Of a stretch of DNA of 64,000 bases, positions 1 through 9,633 are shown one piece after another. The DNA is taken from the NCBI RefSeq assembly GCF_002013375.1, contig NZ_MAEW01000009.1, positions 116,181-180,180 on the forward strand. The letters run 5' to 3'. The notes under the pieces were generated by a model. That model had not been told where the DNA came from. It was given only the letters and a program-made list of their open reading frames with translations, and did no database searches. The stretch comes from Mycobacterium sp. D16Q13. Lineage in GTDB: Bacteria; Actinomycetota; Actinomycetes; Mycobacteriales; Mycobacteriaceae. The translations under genes were made by a program, and so were the position numbers. Numbering within the stretch: position 1 is the stretch's first letter; every line of letters begins with the position of its first letter.

Positions 1-230
1 GCCACATCGGGGCGCAGGCGCGCTTCGAGTACACCGTCATCGGCGACCCCGTCAACGAGGCGGCCCGGCTTACCGAGCTGGCCAAGAACGAACCCGGAAA
101 CGTGCTGGCGTCAGCTTCCGCGGTCATGGAGGCTCGCGACGAGGAAGCACTGCGCTGGAACGTCGGTGAGACCGTCGAGCTGCGCGGCCGGAACGTGTCG
201 ACACAGGTCGCACGTCCGCGCCACAGCTAG
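1..230 (+). CDS. Class III adenylate cyclase, C-terminal end (partial)
   Basis: The open frame enters from the left edge (codons in phase from base 3) and ends at TAG 228-230. The visible 75 residues contain FEYTVIGDPVNEAARL, the signature of the class III nucleotide cyclase catalytic domain, in which the Asn and Arg help position ATP. Such enzymes make cAMP, and the mycobacterial neighbour of topA (Rv3645) is a membrane cyclase with a HAMP domain, so this is most likely its orthologue. The upstream membrane and HAMP parts lie outside the window. The stop codon shares the palindrome CTAG (227-230) with the convergent topA stop. Confidence 0.9.
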   Translation, partial: HIGAQARFEYTVIGDPVNEAARLTELAKNEPGNVLASASAVMEARDEEALRWNVGETVELRGRNVSTQVARPRHS

Positions 231-3016
231 GTCGCTTTCTTGGCAGCAGCCTTCTTCGCGGGGGCCTTCTTGGCCGGAGCCTTCTTCGCCGCCTTCGCCG
301 GTGCCTTCTTGGCCCGCTTCACCGGACCGCGCGCGCGACGGTCGGCAAGTAACTCCGAGGCCCGCTCGTCGGTGATCGACAGCACGTCATCGCCCTTACG
401 CAGGCTGGCATTGGTCTCGCCATCGGTGACGTAGGGACCAAAGCGGCCGTCCTTGATCACCATCGGCTTGCCGGTCGTCGAATCCACACCCAGCTCACGC
501 AGCGGGGCCGCCGAGGCCGCCTGTCCGCCACGGCGTTTGGGCTCGGAGTAGATCTTCAGCGCCTCGTCAAGGGTGATGGTGAACATCTGATCCTCGGTGG
601 CCAGCGATCGAGAGTCCGTGCCGCGCTTGAGGTACGGGCCGTAGCGCCCGTTCTGCGCGGTGATCTCCTCGCTGCTGGCGGGATCGACACCGACCACACG
701 CGGCAAGGACAGCAGCTTGAGTGCGTCCTCAAGCGTCACAGTCTCCAGCGTCATGGACTTCAGCAGCGAGCCGGTGCGCGGCTTGGGCCCTTCCACCTTC
801 TTGGCGCCCCGCTTCGGCTTCGCATCCGCTTCCACGGCGTCGAGCTGCTCGGGCGGCGCGGGCAGCACCTCGGTCACGTAGGGGCCGAAACGTCCATCCT
901 TGGCAACGATTTCGTGTCCGGTCTCCGGGTCAACACCCAGCGTCCGGCCCTCCTGCGGAATCGCGAACAGTTGTTCAGCCATCTCGACCGTCAGCTCATC
1001 GGGCGTGACACCGTCCTTGACGTTGGCACGCTGCGGGATGAGCGCCCCGGCCTCCCCGTCCGGATCGGCCACCATCCGCTCCAGGTACGGCCCGTTCTTT
1101 CCGACGCGCACATAGATGGGGCGGCCCTGGTCGTCGTCGAACAACTTGATCGAGTTGACCTCGCGAGCGTCGATCTCCTCCAGGTTGACACCCACCAGGC
1201 GCTTCAGACCGCCGGCGCGGGCCACCGAGCCCTCGACGCCGTGCTCGCCACCAAAGTAGAAGGCGTTCAACCAGTTTGTGCGCCGTTCGTTACCGGAGGC
1301 GATCTCGTCGAGGTCGTCCTCCATGGCGGCGGTGAAGTCGTAGTCGACGAGACGGCCGAAGTGCTGTTCGAGCAACCCGATCACCGCGAACGCGGTCCAC
1401 GAGGGCACTAGCGCGCTGCCGCGCTTATGTACGTAGCCGCGGTCCTGGATGGTCCGGATGATCGACGAGTAGGTCGACGGACGCCCAATTCCCAACTCTT
1501 CCAACGCCTTGATGAGCGAGGCCTCGGTGTAGCGAGCAGGCGGATTGGTGGTATGCCCATCTGCGGACAGTTCGGTGACCGTGACGGTCTGGCCCTGCTT
1601 GAGCTGTGGCAGGCGGCGTTCCTCATCGTCGGCCTCGCCACCAGCCAATTCATCCACGGTCTCGACGTACGCGGACAAGAAGCCGGGGAACGTGATGGTG
1701 CGACCGCTCGCGGTGAACACCACCTGCTCGCCGGAGGTGGCGGTACCCGCGAGGCGCAGGCTCAGCGTGGTGCCACGGGCGTCGGCCATCTGCGAGGCAA
1801 CCGTGCGCTGCCAGATCAGCTCGTACAGGCGGAATTCGTCATTGTCGACCAACGAATGCAATTGCCCCGGAGTTTTGAATGTCTCGCCTGCCGGGCGAAT
1901 AGCCTCGTGCGCTTCCTGCGCATTTTTCACCTTGCGGGTGTATTGCCGTGGCGAGGGATGCACGTATTCGCTTCCGTACAACTCCGCGGCCTGGCTGCGC
2001 GCGGCAGTCAATGCCGATTCCGACAGCGTCGTCGAGTCGGTACGCATATAGGTGATGTAGCCGTTTTCGTACAGCCGCTGCGCGATGCTCATGGTGCGCT
2101 CGGAGGAGAACCGCAGCTTGCGCCCGGCTTCCTGCTGCAGCGTCGACGTCATGAACGGCGGGTAAGGCTTGCGGGTGTACGGCTTCTCTTCGGCGGATGC
2201 GACCGTCAGGGTGGCGTGAGACAGCCCAGCGACGAGGGCGTTGGCCCGCACTTCGTCAAGGACCAACACATCGTCGGCCTTCTTGACCTGGCCCAGGGAG
2301 TCGAAGTCGCGGCCGGAGGCCACTCGCAGTGCGTCAACGCTCAGCAGACGGGCATTGAAACGTGGGGGCTTGGCCTCACTACCGGCGTCCAGCTCGGCGC
2401 CCAGGTCCCAATACCCGGCACTACGGAACGCCATGCGATCGCGTTCACGCTGGACGATGATCCTGGTCGCCACCGACTGCACACGACCGGCGGACAGATT
2501 CCGGCCGACCTTCTTCCACAGCACGGGGCTGACCTCGTAGCCGTAAAGGCGGTCCAGGATGCGACGGGTCTCCTGCGCATCGACGAGGTTGTTGTCGAGG
2601 TCACGAGGGTCCTGGGCGGCCGCAAGGATGGCCTGCTCGGTGATCTCGTGGAAGACCATGCGCCGCACGGGCACCTTGGGCTTGAGAGTCTCCAGCAGGT
2701 GCCAGGCGATGGCCTCACCCTCGCGGTCACCGTCCGTTGCGAGATAGAGCTCGTCAACGTCCTTCAAAAGGCCCTTGAGTTCGGTGACGGTGCCCTTCTT
2801 ATCCGGGCTGACGATGTAGAGCGGCTCGAAGTCTTGATCGACGTTCACTCCAAGACGGGCCCAGGGTTCGGACTTGTACTTGGCGGGAACATCGGCAGCG
2901 GCACGGGGCAAGTCCCGAATGTGGCCACGCGACGACTCGACGACGTATCCGTCGCCGAGATAGCCAGCGATCTTGCGGGCCTTCGTCGGTGATTCGACGA
3001 TGACGAGCCGTCGCAC
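227..3016 (-). CDS. topA: DNA topoisomerase I
   Basis: Type IA topoisomerase that relaxes negative supercoils through a transient 5'-phosphotyrosine bond. The 929 residues match the usual mycobacterial length (about 934). The N-terminal TOPRIM domain starts RLVIVESPTKARKI, the catalytic tyrosine lies in YITYMRTDSTTL near residue 325, and the C-terminal third holds four repeats of the type DGRFGPYV/NGRYGPYL (about residues 660-870). The tail is a Lys-Ala repeat (KKAPAKKA), which in mycobacterial TopA supports DNA binding and processivity. The stop overlaps that of the convergent cyclase gene. This is an essential backbone gene and shows nothing unusual. Confidence 0.98.
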   Translation of the reverse strand: MRRLVIVESPTKARKIAGYLGDGYVVESSRGHIRDLPRAAADVPAKYKSEPWARLGVNVDQDFEPLYIVSPDKKGTVTELKGLLKDVDELYLATDGDREGEAIAWHLLETLKPKVPVRRMVFHEITEQAILAAAQDPRDLDNNLVDAQETRRILDRLYGYEVSPVLWKKVGRNLSAGRVQSVATRIIVQRERDRMAFRSAGYWDLGAELDAGSEAKPPRFNARLLSVDALRVASGRDFDSLGQVKKADDVLVLDEVRANALVAGLSHATLTVASAEEKPYTRKPYPPFMTSTLQQEAGRKLRFSSERTMSIAQRLYENGYITYMRTDSTTLSESALTAARSQAAELYGSEYVHPSPRQYTRKVKNAQEAHEAIRPAGETFKTPGQLHSLVDNDEFRLYELIWQRTVASQMADARGTTLSLRLAGTATSGEQVVFTASGRTITFPGFLSAYVETVDELAGGEADDEERRLPQLKQGQTVTVTELSADGHTTNPPARYTEASLIKALEELGIGRPSTYSSIIRTIQDRGYVHKRGSALVPSWTAFAVIGLLEQHFGRLVDYDFTAAMEDDLDEIASGNERRTNWLNAFYFGGEHGVEGSVARAGGLKRLVGVNLEEIDAREVNSIKLFDDDQGRPIYVRVGKNGPYLERMVADPDGEAGALIPQRANVKDGVTPDELTVEMAEQLFAIPQEGRTLGVDPETGHEIVAKDGRFGPYVTEVLPAPPEQLDAVEADAKPKRGAKKVEGPKPRTGSLLKSMTLETVTLEDALKLLSLPRVVGVDPASSEEITAQNGRYGPYLKRGTDSRSLATEDQMFTITLDEALKIYSEPKRRGGQAASAAPLRELGVDSTTGKPMVIKDGRFGPYVTDGETNASLRKGDDVLSITDERASELLADRRARGPVKRAKKAPAKAAKKAPAKKAPAKKAAAKKAT

Positions 3017-3204
3017 CTGCTTCGTCTCCTTACCTGCGCATTAAGCCGCATATGTACGGTGTAGGGGGCGGTCCACCGTGGTCACAAGATGACACCCCCG
3101 CGCCAATTGCGCAAACCTAGCCTTCCATATAGGCGTCGGTATTCCCGATGTCAGGGTGGCCAAAAGCGTGTCCGAGTCCTCACTAAACCGCTGCTAAAAC
3201 CCGG

Positions 3205-3798
3205 TCAGACCCTCGGCCAGACGCGGAATGCATCGGTGTCGCCGGGTGGTTCTCCGATGTTTTCCAGTAGCCGCCCCAGTCTGCGTCTTCCACTGATCCG
3301 CAACGCGGGATTGGCACCGCGTGTTCCGATCAAGGTCGGAGCAATGCCCACTCGCATCAGCGCTGCCGCCAGCGGGGAATGCGTATCGGGGGCATGTGGG
3401 TCCAGTCCCAGGAGGTACCTGTCGGCCTCCGGTGAGCCTGCGGCGAGTACCCATGCCCGCAGCTCACGTGCACCCGGTAACCATTGCGCGGGCACGGTTT
3501 TCACCGCGCCGCGAGTCCACTCGCGCGCAACCGGCAGCACTGCGGGATCCATGGCGGTACGCACCAGCGGATGGTTCTCCGCGCCCGTCTCGGTGTGGCC
3601 CAGTTCCGCCTGCAGACCGGTTTCGGTGATCATCTCGGCCAGTGCCAGCGCACGCCACGGCTGGTCCACGACCACCGAAATCCGGGCACCCCCCGCGCCG
3701 ACCACGACCTGGCCCGGTCCGGCCAGCAGCCCCGCCAAATCGGTGACCTCCGGAGGCACCGACTCGGCGGAAAAGAAGGACAGCTGGCTCACAGTCAC
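3205..3798 (-). CDS. Conserved mycobacterial protein, Rv3647c-like
   Basis: A 197-residue cytoplasmic protein with no signal peptide or membrane segment, starting MTVSQLSFFSAESVPPEV. Its position between topA and cspA identifies it as the counterpart of Rv3647c, a conserved actinobacterial protein of unknown function. The C-terminal part (RISGRRRLGRLLENIGEPP, about residues 165-183) is basic and could contact nucleic acid, but I see no catalytic motif. It reads in the same direction as cspA and lies about 110 bp downstream of it, beyond the hairpin at 3863-3891, so it is probably transcribed separately. Confidence 0.8.
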   Translation of the reverse strand: MTVSQLSFFSAESVPPEVTDLAGLLAGPGQVVVGAGGARISVVVDQPWRALALAEMITETGLQAELGHTETGAENHPLVRTAMDPAVLPVAREWTRGAVKTVPAQWLPGARELRAWVLAAGSPEADRYLLGLDPHAPDTHSPLAAALMRVGIAPTLIGTRGANPALRISGRRRLGRLLENIGEPPGDTDAFRVWPRV

Positions 3799-3862
3799 AG
3801 ACAGTACTTTCTCCGCGAGCTAGGGGGCTCTCCCCGCGCGCGGGGAGTTTCTTGGAACGAGA

Positions 3863-3891
3863 AACGCCCCCGGCACATGGCCGGGGGCGTT
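3863..3891 (-). terminator. Rho-independent terminator of cspA
   Basis: A perfect 12-bp stem (AACGCCCCCGGC against GCCGGGGGCGTT) with a 5-base loop at 3875-3879, about 20 bp beyond the cspA stop. On the minus strand the stem runs into TTTCTCG. A second fully palindromic GC hairpin, CTCCCCGCG/CGCGGGGAG at 3830-3847, lies just beyond it and may act as a back-up. Confidence 0.8.
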
Positions 3892-3908
3892 CCTTCGACG
3901 GATGTGGG

Positions 3909-4112
3909 TCAGACGGCGCGAACGCCGGTAGCCTGCGGGCCCTTGGGGCTCTGGCCTACCTCGAACTCGACCTTCTGGTTCTCTTCAAGGGTACGGAATC
4001 CGTTGCCCGAGATTTCGGTGTAATGGACGAAGACGTCAGCGGAGCCGTCCTCGGGCGCAATGAATCCGAAGCCTTTTTCCGCGTTGAACCACTTCACAGT
4101 TCCCTGTGGCAT
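3909..4112 (-). CDS. cspA: Cold-shock protein CspA
   Basis: A 67-residue single cold-shock domain. Both nucleic-acid-binding motifs are intact: RNP1 as KGFGFI (residues 13-18) and RNP2 as DVFVHY (about 26-31). It binds single-stranded RNA and DNA and acts as an RNA chaperone. The start [10 protein letters not shown] is standard for the family. About 340 bp separate it from the divergent helicase gene, which leaves room for the long 5' leader usual for csp genes. A strong terminator follows at 3863-3891. Confidence 0.97.
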   Translation of the reverse strand: MPQGTVKWFNAEKGFGFIAPEDGSADVFVHYTEISGNGFRTLEENQKVEFEVGQSPKGPQATGVRAV

Positions 4113-4449
4113 TTCTTTGATCTTTCTTTACTTGGGTTCGACATACCCGTTCGGCACGTCGGGCCCCGTTCCGACCGCCATACCCCGTGGAATGATCCTC
4201 GCAGTAACCGCGATCACAACGTCGATCCTGCGAGTGCAAAACACGAACACAGAAGCTGCGACCCCCTTAAGTAGAGCATGTTTGGGGCGTTGGCGATAGC
4301 GGTGTGCCACATAATTGCCGGGAAGTTCGGTGAACAGTGGCGAAACTTCGACCCTCTTTCGGCCTGCCTTACCCTGGCGTTATGGCCATCTGCGGTAGCG
4401 AGCACGGCGCCGTTTTGGCACAAGTGTGCAGGTCACGAGGTGTTTTGCG
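4113..4449. other. Intergenic region between cspA and the helicase gene
   Basis: This 337-bp region holds the cspA leader and promoter on the minus strand and the helicase promoter on the plus strand. It is clearly less GC-rich than its surroundings. I see no convincing small gene in it. ACGAGG at 4435-4440 is the likely ribosome-binding site for the helicase. Confidence 0.5.
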
Positions 4450-6759
4450 GTGACGGTTGGGTACGGTCGCGAACTGCTGGATCTCATCGTGGCGGGTACG
4501 CCCAGCGGCGAGACCCCGGTGCGGCATGTTTGTGATATCCCCGCGCGAAATGCCGAGGTGGCGGCCTGGCCCCCGTGGGCGCATCCCAACGCAGTCGCCG
4601 CGTTTGCGGCCCAGGGGGTGACCGTTCCGTGGTCGCACCAGGTCGCTGCCGCCTCCCTGGCGTTCGCGGGACGCCATGTGGTGGTAGCCACCGGAACCGC
4701 ATCCGGGAAGTCCGTCGCCTACCAGCTGCCGATCCTGACCGCCCTGGCCGAGGAGCCGCGGGCACGCGCGCTCTATCTGGCGCCCACCAAGGCACTGGGC
4801 CATGACCAGCTGCGCTCGGTACGCGAATTGATCACGGGGATGGAAAGTTTCGAGCGAGTGCTGCCCTGCGCGTACGACGGGGACAGCTCCAACGAGTTAC
4901 GGCGGTTCGCCCGCGAGAGCTCGCGGTGGATCTTCACCAATCCCGACATGATGCATGTGTCCTTGCTGCATAACCACACCCGGTGGTCGGTGTTCCTGCG
5001 CGGATTGCGCTACCTCGTCGTGGATGAGTGCCATTACTACCGAGGAGTTTTCGGGTCGAATGTGGCTCTCGTCCTGCAGCGGCTGTTGCGCATGTGCGCA
5101 CGGTACGGTTCGCATCCGACGGTGGTATTCGCCAGCGCCACGACCTCGAACCCCGGTTCGGCAGCCCAAGCACTCATCGGACAGCCGGTCGAAGAAGTGA
5201 TCAGCGATGGGTCGCCTCACGGGATGCGCACGGTGGCGCTGTGGGAACCGCCCTTGCTGCCAATCACCGGCGAGAATGGGGCACCCGTGCGGCGCCCGGT
5301 CAGCACCGAGGCCTCCCGACTACTGGCCGATCTGGTCCAGGAAGGCGCGCGAACGCTGGCTTTCGTCCGATCGCGGCGCGGAGCGGAGATGACGGCGCTC
5401 GGTGCCGCCCATCGGCTCGCCGAGGTCGATCCGGCGCTGGCATCCCAGGTCGCGGCATATCGGGCTGGGTATCTGCCGGAGGACCGCCGGGCATTGGAGC
5501 AAGCGTTGTCGACGGGCGTGTTGACCGGCGCGGCAACGACGAACGCTCTGGAGCTGGGCGTCGACATCGCCGGATTGGATGCCGTTGTGGTGGCAGGTTT
5601 CCCGGGCACTGTGGCCTCATTCTGGCAGCAGGCCGGCCGCTCCGGCCGCCGGGGACAGGGCTCGTTGGTGGTGCTGGTCGCTCGTGACGATCCACTGGAC
5701 ACCTACCTGGTTCACCATCCGGGTGCGCTGCTGGACAAGCCGATCGAGGCAGTGGTGATCGATCCAACCAATCCGCATGTGCTGCGACCTCATCTGCTTT
5801 GCGCGGCAACAGAACTGCCGTTGACCGAGGACGACGTACGATCCTTGGACGCAGCGGATGTGGTTTCTGAGCTCGTCGACGACGGCCTCCTACGCAAGCG
5901 GCCCGGCGGATACTTCGCGGCCCCGGGGCTCAATCCCTATGCAGCCGTGGATATCCGTGGATCGATCGGCGGCCAGATCGCGATCCTGGAGGCCGACACC
6001 GGGCGGGTACTGGGAACCGTCGACGCTGGCAGAGCCCCGGCGGCGGTGCATCCGGGAGCGGTCTATCTGCATTCCGGCGAGACGTATCTGGTCGATTCTC
6101 TCGATTTTGGTGACGGAATTGCCCTGGTGCACAACGCTACTCCTGACTACTCGACATTCGCCCGGTCCACCATCGATATCGCGATCACGGGTGAGGGCGA
6201 GCGGGTAAACCTGGGTGACATACAGATTGGGCTGGTGCCGGTGGATGTCACCCACCAGGTGATCGGCTATCTGCGCAAGCTGACAACCGGCGAGATCCTC
6301 GACTTTGTCGAGCTCGACATGCCGTCCTCGACATTGAGCACCAAAGCGGTGATGTACACGATCACCCCGGAAGCGTTGGCAGTCATCGATATCGACACGC
6401 TCGCCACGCCCGGTGCCTTACATGCCGCAGAGCACGCCGCTATCGGCCTGCTCCCGTTGGTCGCCAGCTGCGATCGCGGCGATATCGGTGGGGTGTCGAC
6501 CGCGCTGCAACCCGAGACCGGCCTACCGACGGTATTCGTCTACGACGGCCATCCCGGCGGCGCGGGTTTCGCTGCCCGTGGATACGAGCAGCTGGCGATC
6601 TGGCTGGGTGCCACCGCCGACGCCATCCAGGCGTGCGAATGCGAGGCGGGGTGCCCGTCATGTGTGCAATCGCCCAAGTGCGGCAACGGGAATTCCCCGC
6701 TGGACAAGGCCGCGGCCGTCAAGGTGCTGCGATTGGTGCTATCCCGGCTGTCGGGCTAG
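4450..6759 (+). CDS. DEAD/DEAH-box helicase with DUF1998 domain (Rv3649-like)
   Basis: A superfamily 2 helicase of about 770 residues. Walker A is ATGTASGKS, the Walker B box is VVDECHYYRG (DECH), and motif VI is QQAGRSGRRGQG. The C-terminal DUF1998 part carries a four-cysteine metal site, CECEAGCPSC and a further CGNGNSPLD. Proteins of this architecture (MrfA/YprA type) take part in DNA repair, including mitomycin-adduct repair, with the cysteines essential. I chose GTG 4450 because ACGAGG lies nine bases upstream; GTG 4426 would add eight residues. The stop shares CTAG (6756-6759) with the convergent gene. Confidence 0.93.
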   Translation: MTVGYGRELLDLIVAGTPSGETPVRHVCDIPARNAEVAAWPPWAHPNAVAAFAAQGVTVPWSHQVAAASLAFAGRHVVVATGTASGKSVAYQLPILTALAEEPRARALYLAPTKALGHDQLRSVRELITGMESFERVLPCAYDGDSSNELRRFARESSRWIFTNPDMMHVSLLHNHTRWSVFLRGLRYLVVDECHYYRGVFGSNVALVLQRLLRMCARYGSHPTVVFASATTSNPGSAAQALIGQPVEEVISDGSPHGMRTVALWEPPLLPITGENGAPVRRPVSTEASRLLADLVQEGARTLAFVRSRRGAEMTALGAAHRLAEVDPALASQVAAYRAGYLPEDRRALEQALSTGVLTGAATTNALELGVDIAGLDAVVVAGFPGTVASFWQQAGRSGRRGQGSLVVLVARDDPLDTYLVHHPGALLDKPIEAVVIDPTNPHVLRPHLLCAATELPLTEDDVRSLDAADVVSELVDDGLLRKRPGGYFAAPGLNPYAAVDIRGSIGGQIAILEADTGRVLGTVDAGRAPAAVHPGAVYLHSGETYLVDSLDFGDGIALVHNATPDYSTFARSTIDIAITGEGERVNLGDIQIGLVPVDVTHQVIGYLRKLTTGEILDFVELDMPSSTLSTKAVMYTITPEALAVIDIDTLATPGALHAAEHAAIGLLPLVASCDRGDIGGVSTALQPETGLPTVFVYDGHPGGAGFAARGYEQLAIWLGATADAIQACECEAGCPSCVQSPKCGNGNSPLDKAAAVKVLRLVLSRLSG

Positions 6760-7859
6760 AAGGCGCGCGCGTACTGCTTGGGCACTGCGGGGCTCAGCTC
6801 GGCACCCAGCTCACGCGCTGCCCGCCGTGGCCAGTACGGGTCGCGCAGCAGCTCGCGGCCCAGCAACACCGCGGAAGCATCACCGGCGGCAAGGATCGAT
6901 TCGGCCTGATGCGGCTCGGTGATCATGCCGACTGCCGCTGCGGGAAGGGCTGTTTCGGTCTGGATGCGCCGAGCGAACCGCACCTGGTATCCGGGTCCTG
7001 TCGGAATCCGGACATGCGGCACATTGCCACCCGTCGATACGTCGATGAGGTCTACCCCTCGTTCCTGCAACTGCCTGGCCAGCTCGACCGTCTGGTCGGG
7101 TGTCCAGCTGCCGGCCTCCAGCCCGGGCTCCTCGGACACCCAGTCAGTCGCCGACACCCTGACGAACAGCGGCAGGTGCGCGGGCCAGACAGTGCGTACC
7201 GCCGTGACGGTGTCCAGGGTGAGCTTGGCGCGGCCAGCGAATGAGCCACCGTATTCATCGCTGCGGAAATTGCTTGCCGGAGAAAGGAACTGATGCTGGA
7301 TGTAGCCGTGCGCAGCGTGCACCTCAAGCACCTGGAAGCCCGCCCGCAACGCACGCCGCGCGGCCTCCACATAATCCTCGATGATCGTGGTGAGATCGGC
7401 GGGGGTGGCAGCCGAAGGTGGCACGAAGTCGCCATACGGCGCATCGGTAGGGCCAATTGTCTGCCAGCTCAACGGGTCCGAGGGATCCAGTGAGCGGTGC
7501 CCATCCCACGGCGCGACGGTCGACGCCTTGCGCCCGGCATGTCCGAGTTGCACTGCGGGGACGGCGCCAAAATCCTTGACGCGTTCCACGATGGCCGCCC
7601 AGGCCTGTTCCTGAGTGTCGTTCCACAGTCCGGTGTCATACGGAGAGAGCCGGCCCTGCGCGTTGACGGCGGTGGCCTCGGTGAACACCAATCCGGCGCC
7701 GCCGACCGCGCGGCTGATCAGATGGGTGCGGTGCCAGTCGTTCGGCACACCGGTCAACGAACCGGTCGGGTCCGCCGAGTACTGGCACATGGGCGACATC
7801 CAGACCCGGTTGGGGATTGTAATGTCGCGCAGCCGGTACGGCTCGAACAGCAGGCTCAT
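6756..7859 (-). CDS. NADH:flavin oxidoreductase, old yellow enzyme family (YqjM-like)
   Basis: An FMN-dependent ene-reductase barrel of 367 residues. Visible family marks are MSPMCQYSA near residue 25 (the cysteine typical of the thermophilic-like YqjM subclass), the FMN-binding QLGHAGRK near 110, the substrate-binding pair HAAHGY near 185, and SNFRSDEYGGS near 200. It probably reduces activated C=C bonds of electrophiles. MSLLFEPYRLRD is chosen as start because the 18 residues encoded upstream do not look like family sequence. It is convergent with the helicase, and it opens an accessory block absent from the M. tuberculosis order as I remember it. Confidence 0.92.
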   Translation of the reverse strand: MSLLFEPYRLRDITIPNRVWMSPMCQYSADPTGSLTGVPNDWHRTHLISRAVGGAGLVFTEATAVNAQGRLSPYDTGLWNDTQEQAWAAIVERVKDFGAVPAVQLGHAGRKASTVAPWDGHRSLDPSDPLSWQTIGPTDAPYGDFVPPSAATPADLTTIIEDYVEAARRALRAGFQVLEVHAAHGYIQHQFLSPASNFRSDEYGGSFAGRAKLTLDTVTAVRTVWPAHLPLFVRVSATDWVSEEPGLEAGSWTPDQTVELARQLQERGVDLIDVSTGGNVPHVRIPTGPGYQVRFARRIQTETALPAAAVGMITEPHQAESILAAGDASAVLLGRELLRDPYWPRRAARELGAELSPAVPKQYARAF

Positions 7860-7952
7860 GGTCCGAAGGCTCCTCGCGTCGGGTCGGCGGCCAGCACGGC
7901 TGGCCCGGCACAATCCAACGCAGACGCGTGCCGAATATTTCCCGCGCTGGAT

Positions 7953-8912
7953 TTATCCGGTCTGCTCGGTCGCCTGCTCCTGGTCGGACACCGAAAGCGC
8001 CTCGCGGATGAAGTCGGCGGAGAGAACGACGGCCTCGGCCGTATCGCGCGAGACGGCGATGGCCGGGAAGGCATGCAGCTGCCACGAGTAGCTGTGCACC
8101 TTGGCCACCACACCCGCACCAGTAAGCTTCTCCGCGAGCTCCAGAGCGTCAGGCTCCAGGAACTCGTCCTGTGCGGTGATGAGCAGCGTTGGCGGGAATG
8201 CCTCGACCGGTACCGATATCACCCGACGTTCTCCAGTGAATTCCACTGGACCCCTGTCGAATTTGGGTGCCAACTTCGCCAGCTTACCCTTGGGCAGGTA
8301 TGCGTCGTGTCGGCTGGTGCTGGACGGATTGGCGGCCAGATCCAGATCAAGCAACGGTGAATACCCGACATAGGCAACGGGTTTCGACAGCCCGTGGGTG
8401 TGCGCATATTCGATGACCTTGCCGCTCAGGTAACCGCCTGCCGAGTCTCCGACGACGATCACCCGTGTGTAGTGCTGGAGTAGCTCGCGGTAGGCCTGCA
8501 CTGCATCCGCCACCGAGGAGCCCACACCGACCTCCGGCAGCTGCCGGTAGTCGAGCACGTAGACGGGGATCTGAAGCTGGCGCGCCAGCAGACCGGTGAT
8601 CTTGCGGTGAGTGGCGGGGCCGCACGCGATGAACGCACCGCCGTGCAGATAGAGGATGGCGGTATCGGAGTCGCCGGCTTGCGTCCCGGCCGGCACCATC
8701 AGATCCGTCGGTCTGTCGGCCAGCGCGATCCGCGTCCGCGCGATGCCGGGTGCGTCGGGACCCCGCTGGGCGCCCCGGTCCAGCCATTTCAGCTGCCGAA
8801 GACCCGCGTCGAAGATCGGGAACAAGATCAGCAGCGGCTTGACGAAGAGCAGGACGAACAGAAACGGCAACCGGGCCTTGAGACCCAACTTGGGGTGCAG
8901 GGTGACGACCAT
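7953..8912 (-). CDS. Alpha/beta hydrolase, hormone-sensitive-lipase type esterase
   Basis: A 319-residue esterase or lipase of the HSL class. The oxyanion-hole motif HGGAF (near residue 90) precedes the nucleophile elbow GDSAGG (near 153), and the acid and base appear as DEFLEPD and LHAFP near the C-terminus, completing a Ser-Asp-His triad. An N-terminal hydrophobic stretch (PFLFVLLFVKPLLILFPI, about residues 15-32) may anchor it to the membrane. It is divergent from the TetR gene with a gap of 46 bp, so that regulator may control it. The true substrate cannot be told from sequence. Confidence 0.9.
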   Translation of the reverse strand: MVVTLHPKLGLKARLPFLFVLLFVKPLLILFPIFDAGLRQLKWLDRGAQRGPDAPGIARTRIALADRPTDLMVPAGTQAGDSDTAILYLHGGAFIACGPATHRKITGLLARQLQIPVYVLDYRQLPEVGVGSSVADAVQAYRELLQHYTRVIVVGDSAGGYLSGKVIEYAHTHGLSKPVAYVGYSPLLDLDLAANPSSTSRHDAYLPKGKLAKLAPKFDRGPVEFTGERRVISVPVEAFPPTLLITAQDEFLEPDALELAEKLTGAGVVAKVHSYSWQLHAFPAIAVSRDTAEAVVLSADFIREALSVSDQEQATEQTG

Positions 8913-8958
8913 TCGGTAACGCTACCGCCATCAGTTCGTGCGCCCGTAACCTCGGTGG

Positions 8959-9603
8959 GTGTCTGAGACCAGGGCCCGACGTCAAGACCGTCGCACCGCA
9001 GTAACGACCGCGGCCATCCTCGATGCGGCCGAGGGACTCTTCGTGGAGCGCGGGTTCCACGCGGTCACGATGGATGCCATAGCCGACGCCGCCGATCTCG
9101 CGGTCGGCTCGATCTACCACCACTTCAAGAACAAGGAACGTCTCTACCTCGCGCTTGTCGAGCGGGCCCTGTTGGTCAACGAGCAAGCGATGGCCGCGGC
9201 CTTCGGCGATGGGCGTACACCCATGGAGGAACTGCGCGCCGCCAGCGACGCCTACTGCGATTTCCATCTGCAGAACCCGGGGTACTTCCGCATGATCGCC
9301 CTGCGCACCCTGGACGTCCCCCCCGGCGATATGGCCGACGAGGTCGAGCGCCGGATCGCCGACAAGGTCGAATCGCTGGTCGGCGACATCGCCGACGTGC
9401 TCCGCCGTGCCGACACCGCGGGCGAGCTGCACTGCCCCGATCCGGTCCGGACGTCGATCTTCCTATGGGGCGCCTGGAACGGTGTGCTGTCACTCAATTT
9501 GCGGCCCGACCGGCTGCGACTTGAGCCCGCCGAAATGCAGCGCGTCCTGGCGCTGGGTCGCGAGATCATCGAACGCGGCCTCATCCGCAACAAACTCTTG
9601 TAG
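8959..9603 (+). CDS. TetR/AcrR family transcriptional regulator
   Basis: A 214-residue one-component repressor. The N-terminal helix-turn-helix is typical (TMDAIADAADLAVGSIYHHFKNKERLY, described here by its ends: AIADAAD and SIYHHFKNKE, residues 35-60), followed by an all-helical ligand domain. It is transcribed away from the esterase gene at 7953-8912, and its promoter region overlaps that gene's, so divergent autoregulated control of the esterase is the simple reading. The nitrilase-like gene follows 30 bp downstream on the same strand and could share the transcript. The ligand is unknown. Confidence 0.92.
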   Translation: MSETRARRQDRRTAVTTAAILDAAEGLFVERGFHAVTMDAIADAADLAVGSIYHHFKNKERLYLALVERALLVNEQAMAAAFGDGRTPMEELRAASDAYCDFHLQNPGYFRMIALRTLDVPPGDMADEVERRIADKVESLVGDIADVLRRADTAGELHCPDPVRTSIFLWGAWNGVLSLNLRPDRLRLEPAEMQRVLALGREIIERGLIRNKLL

Positions 9604-9633
9604 GAGCGTTCAATTTTGTAGTAGCGTTCGGTT

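Noticed and set aside
1427..2992. A 521-codon open frame antisense to topA
   Set aside because: It is the high-GC shadow of topA; its composition is unlike a protein and topA motifs on the other strand are complete.
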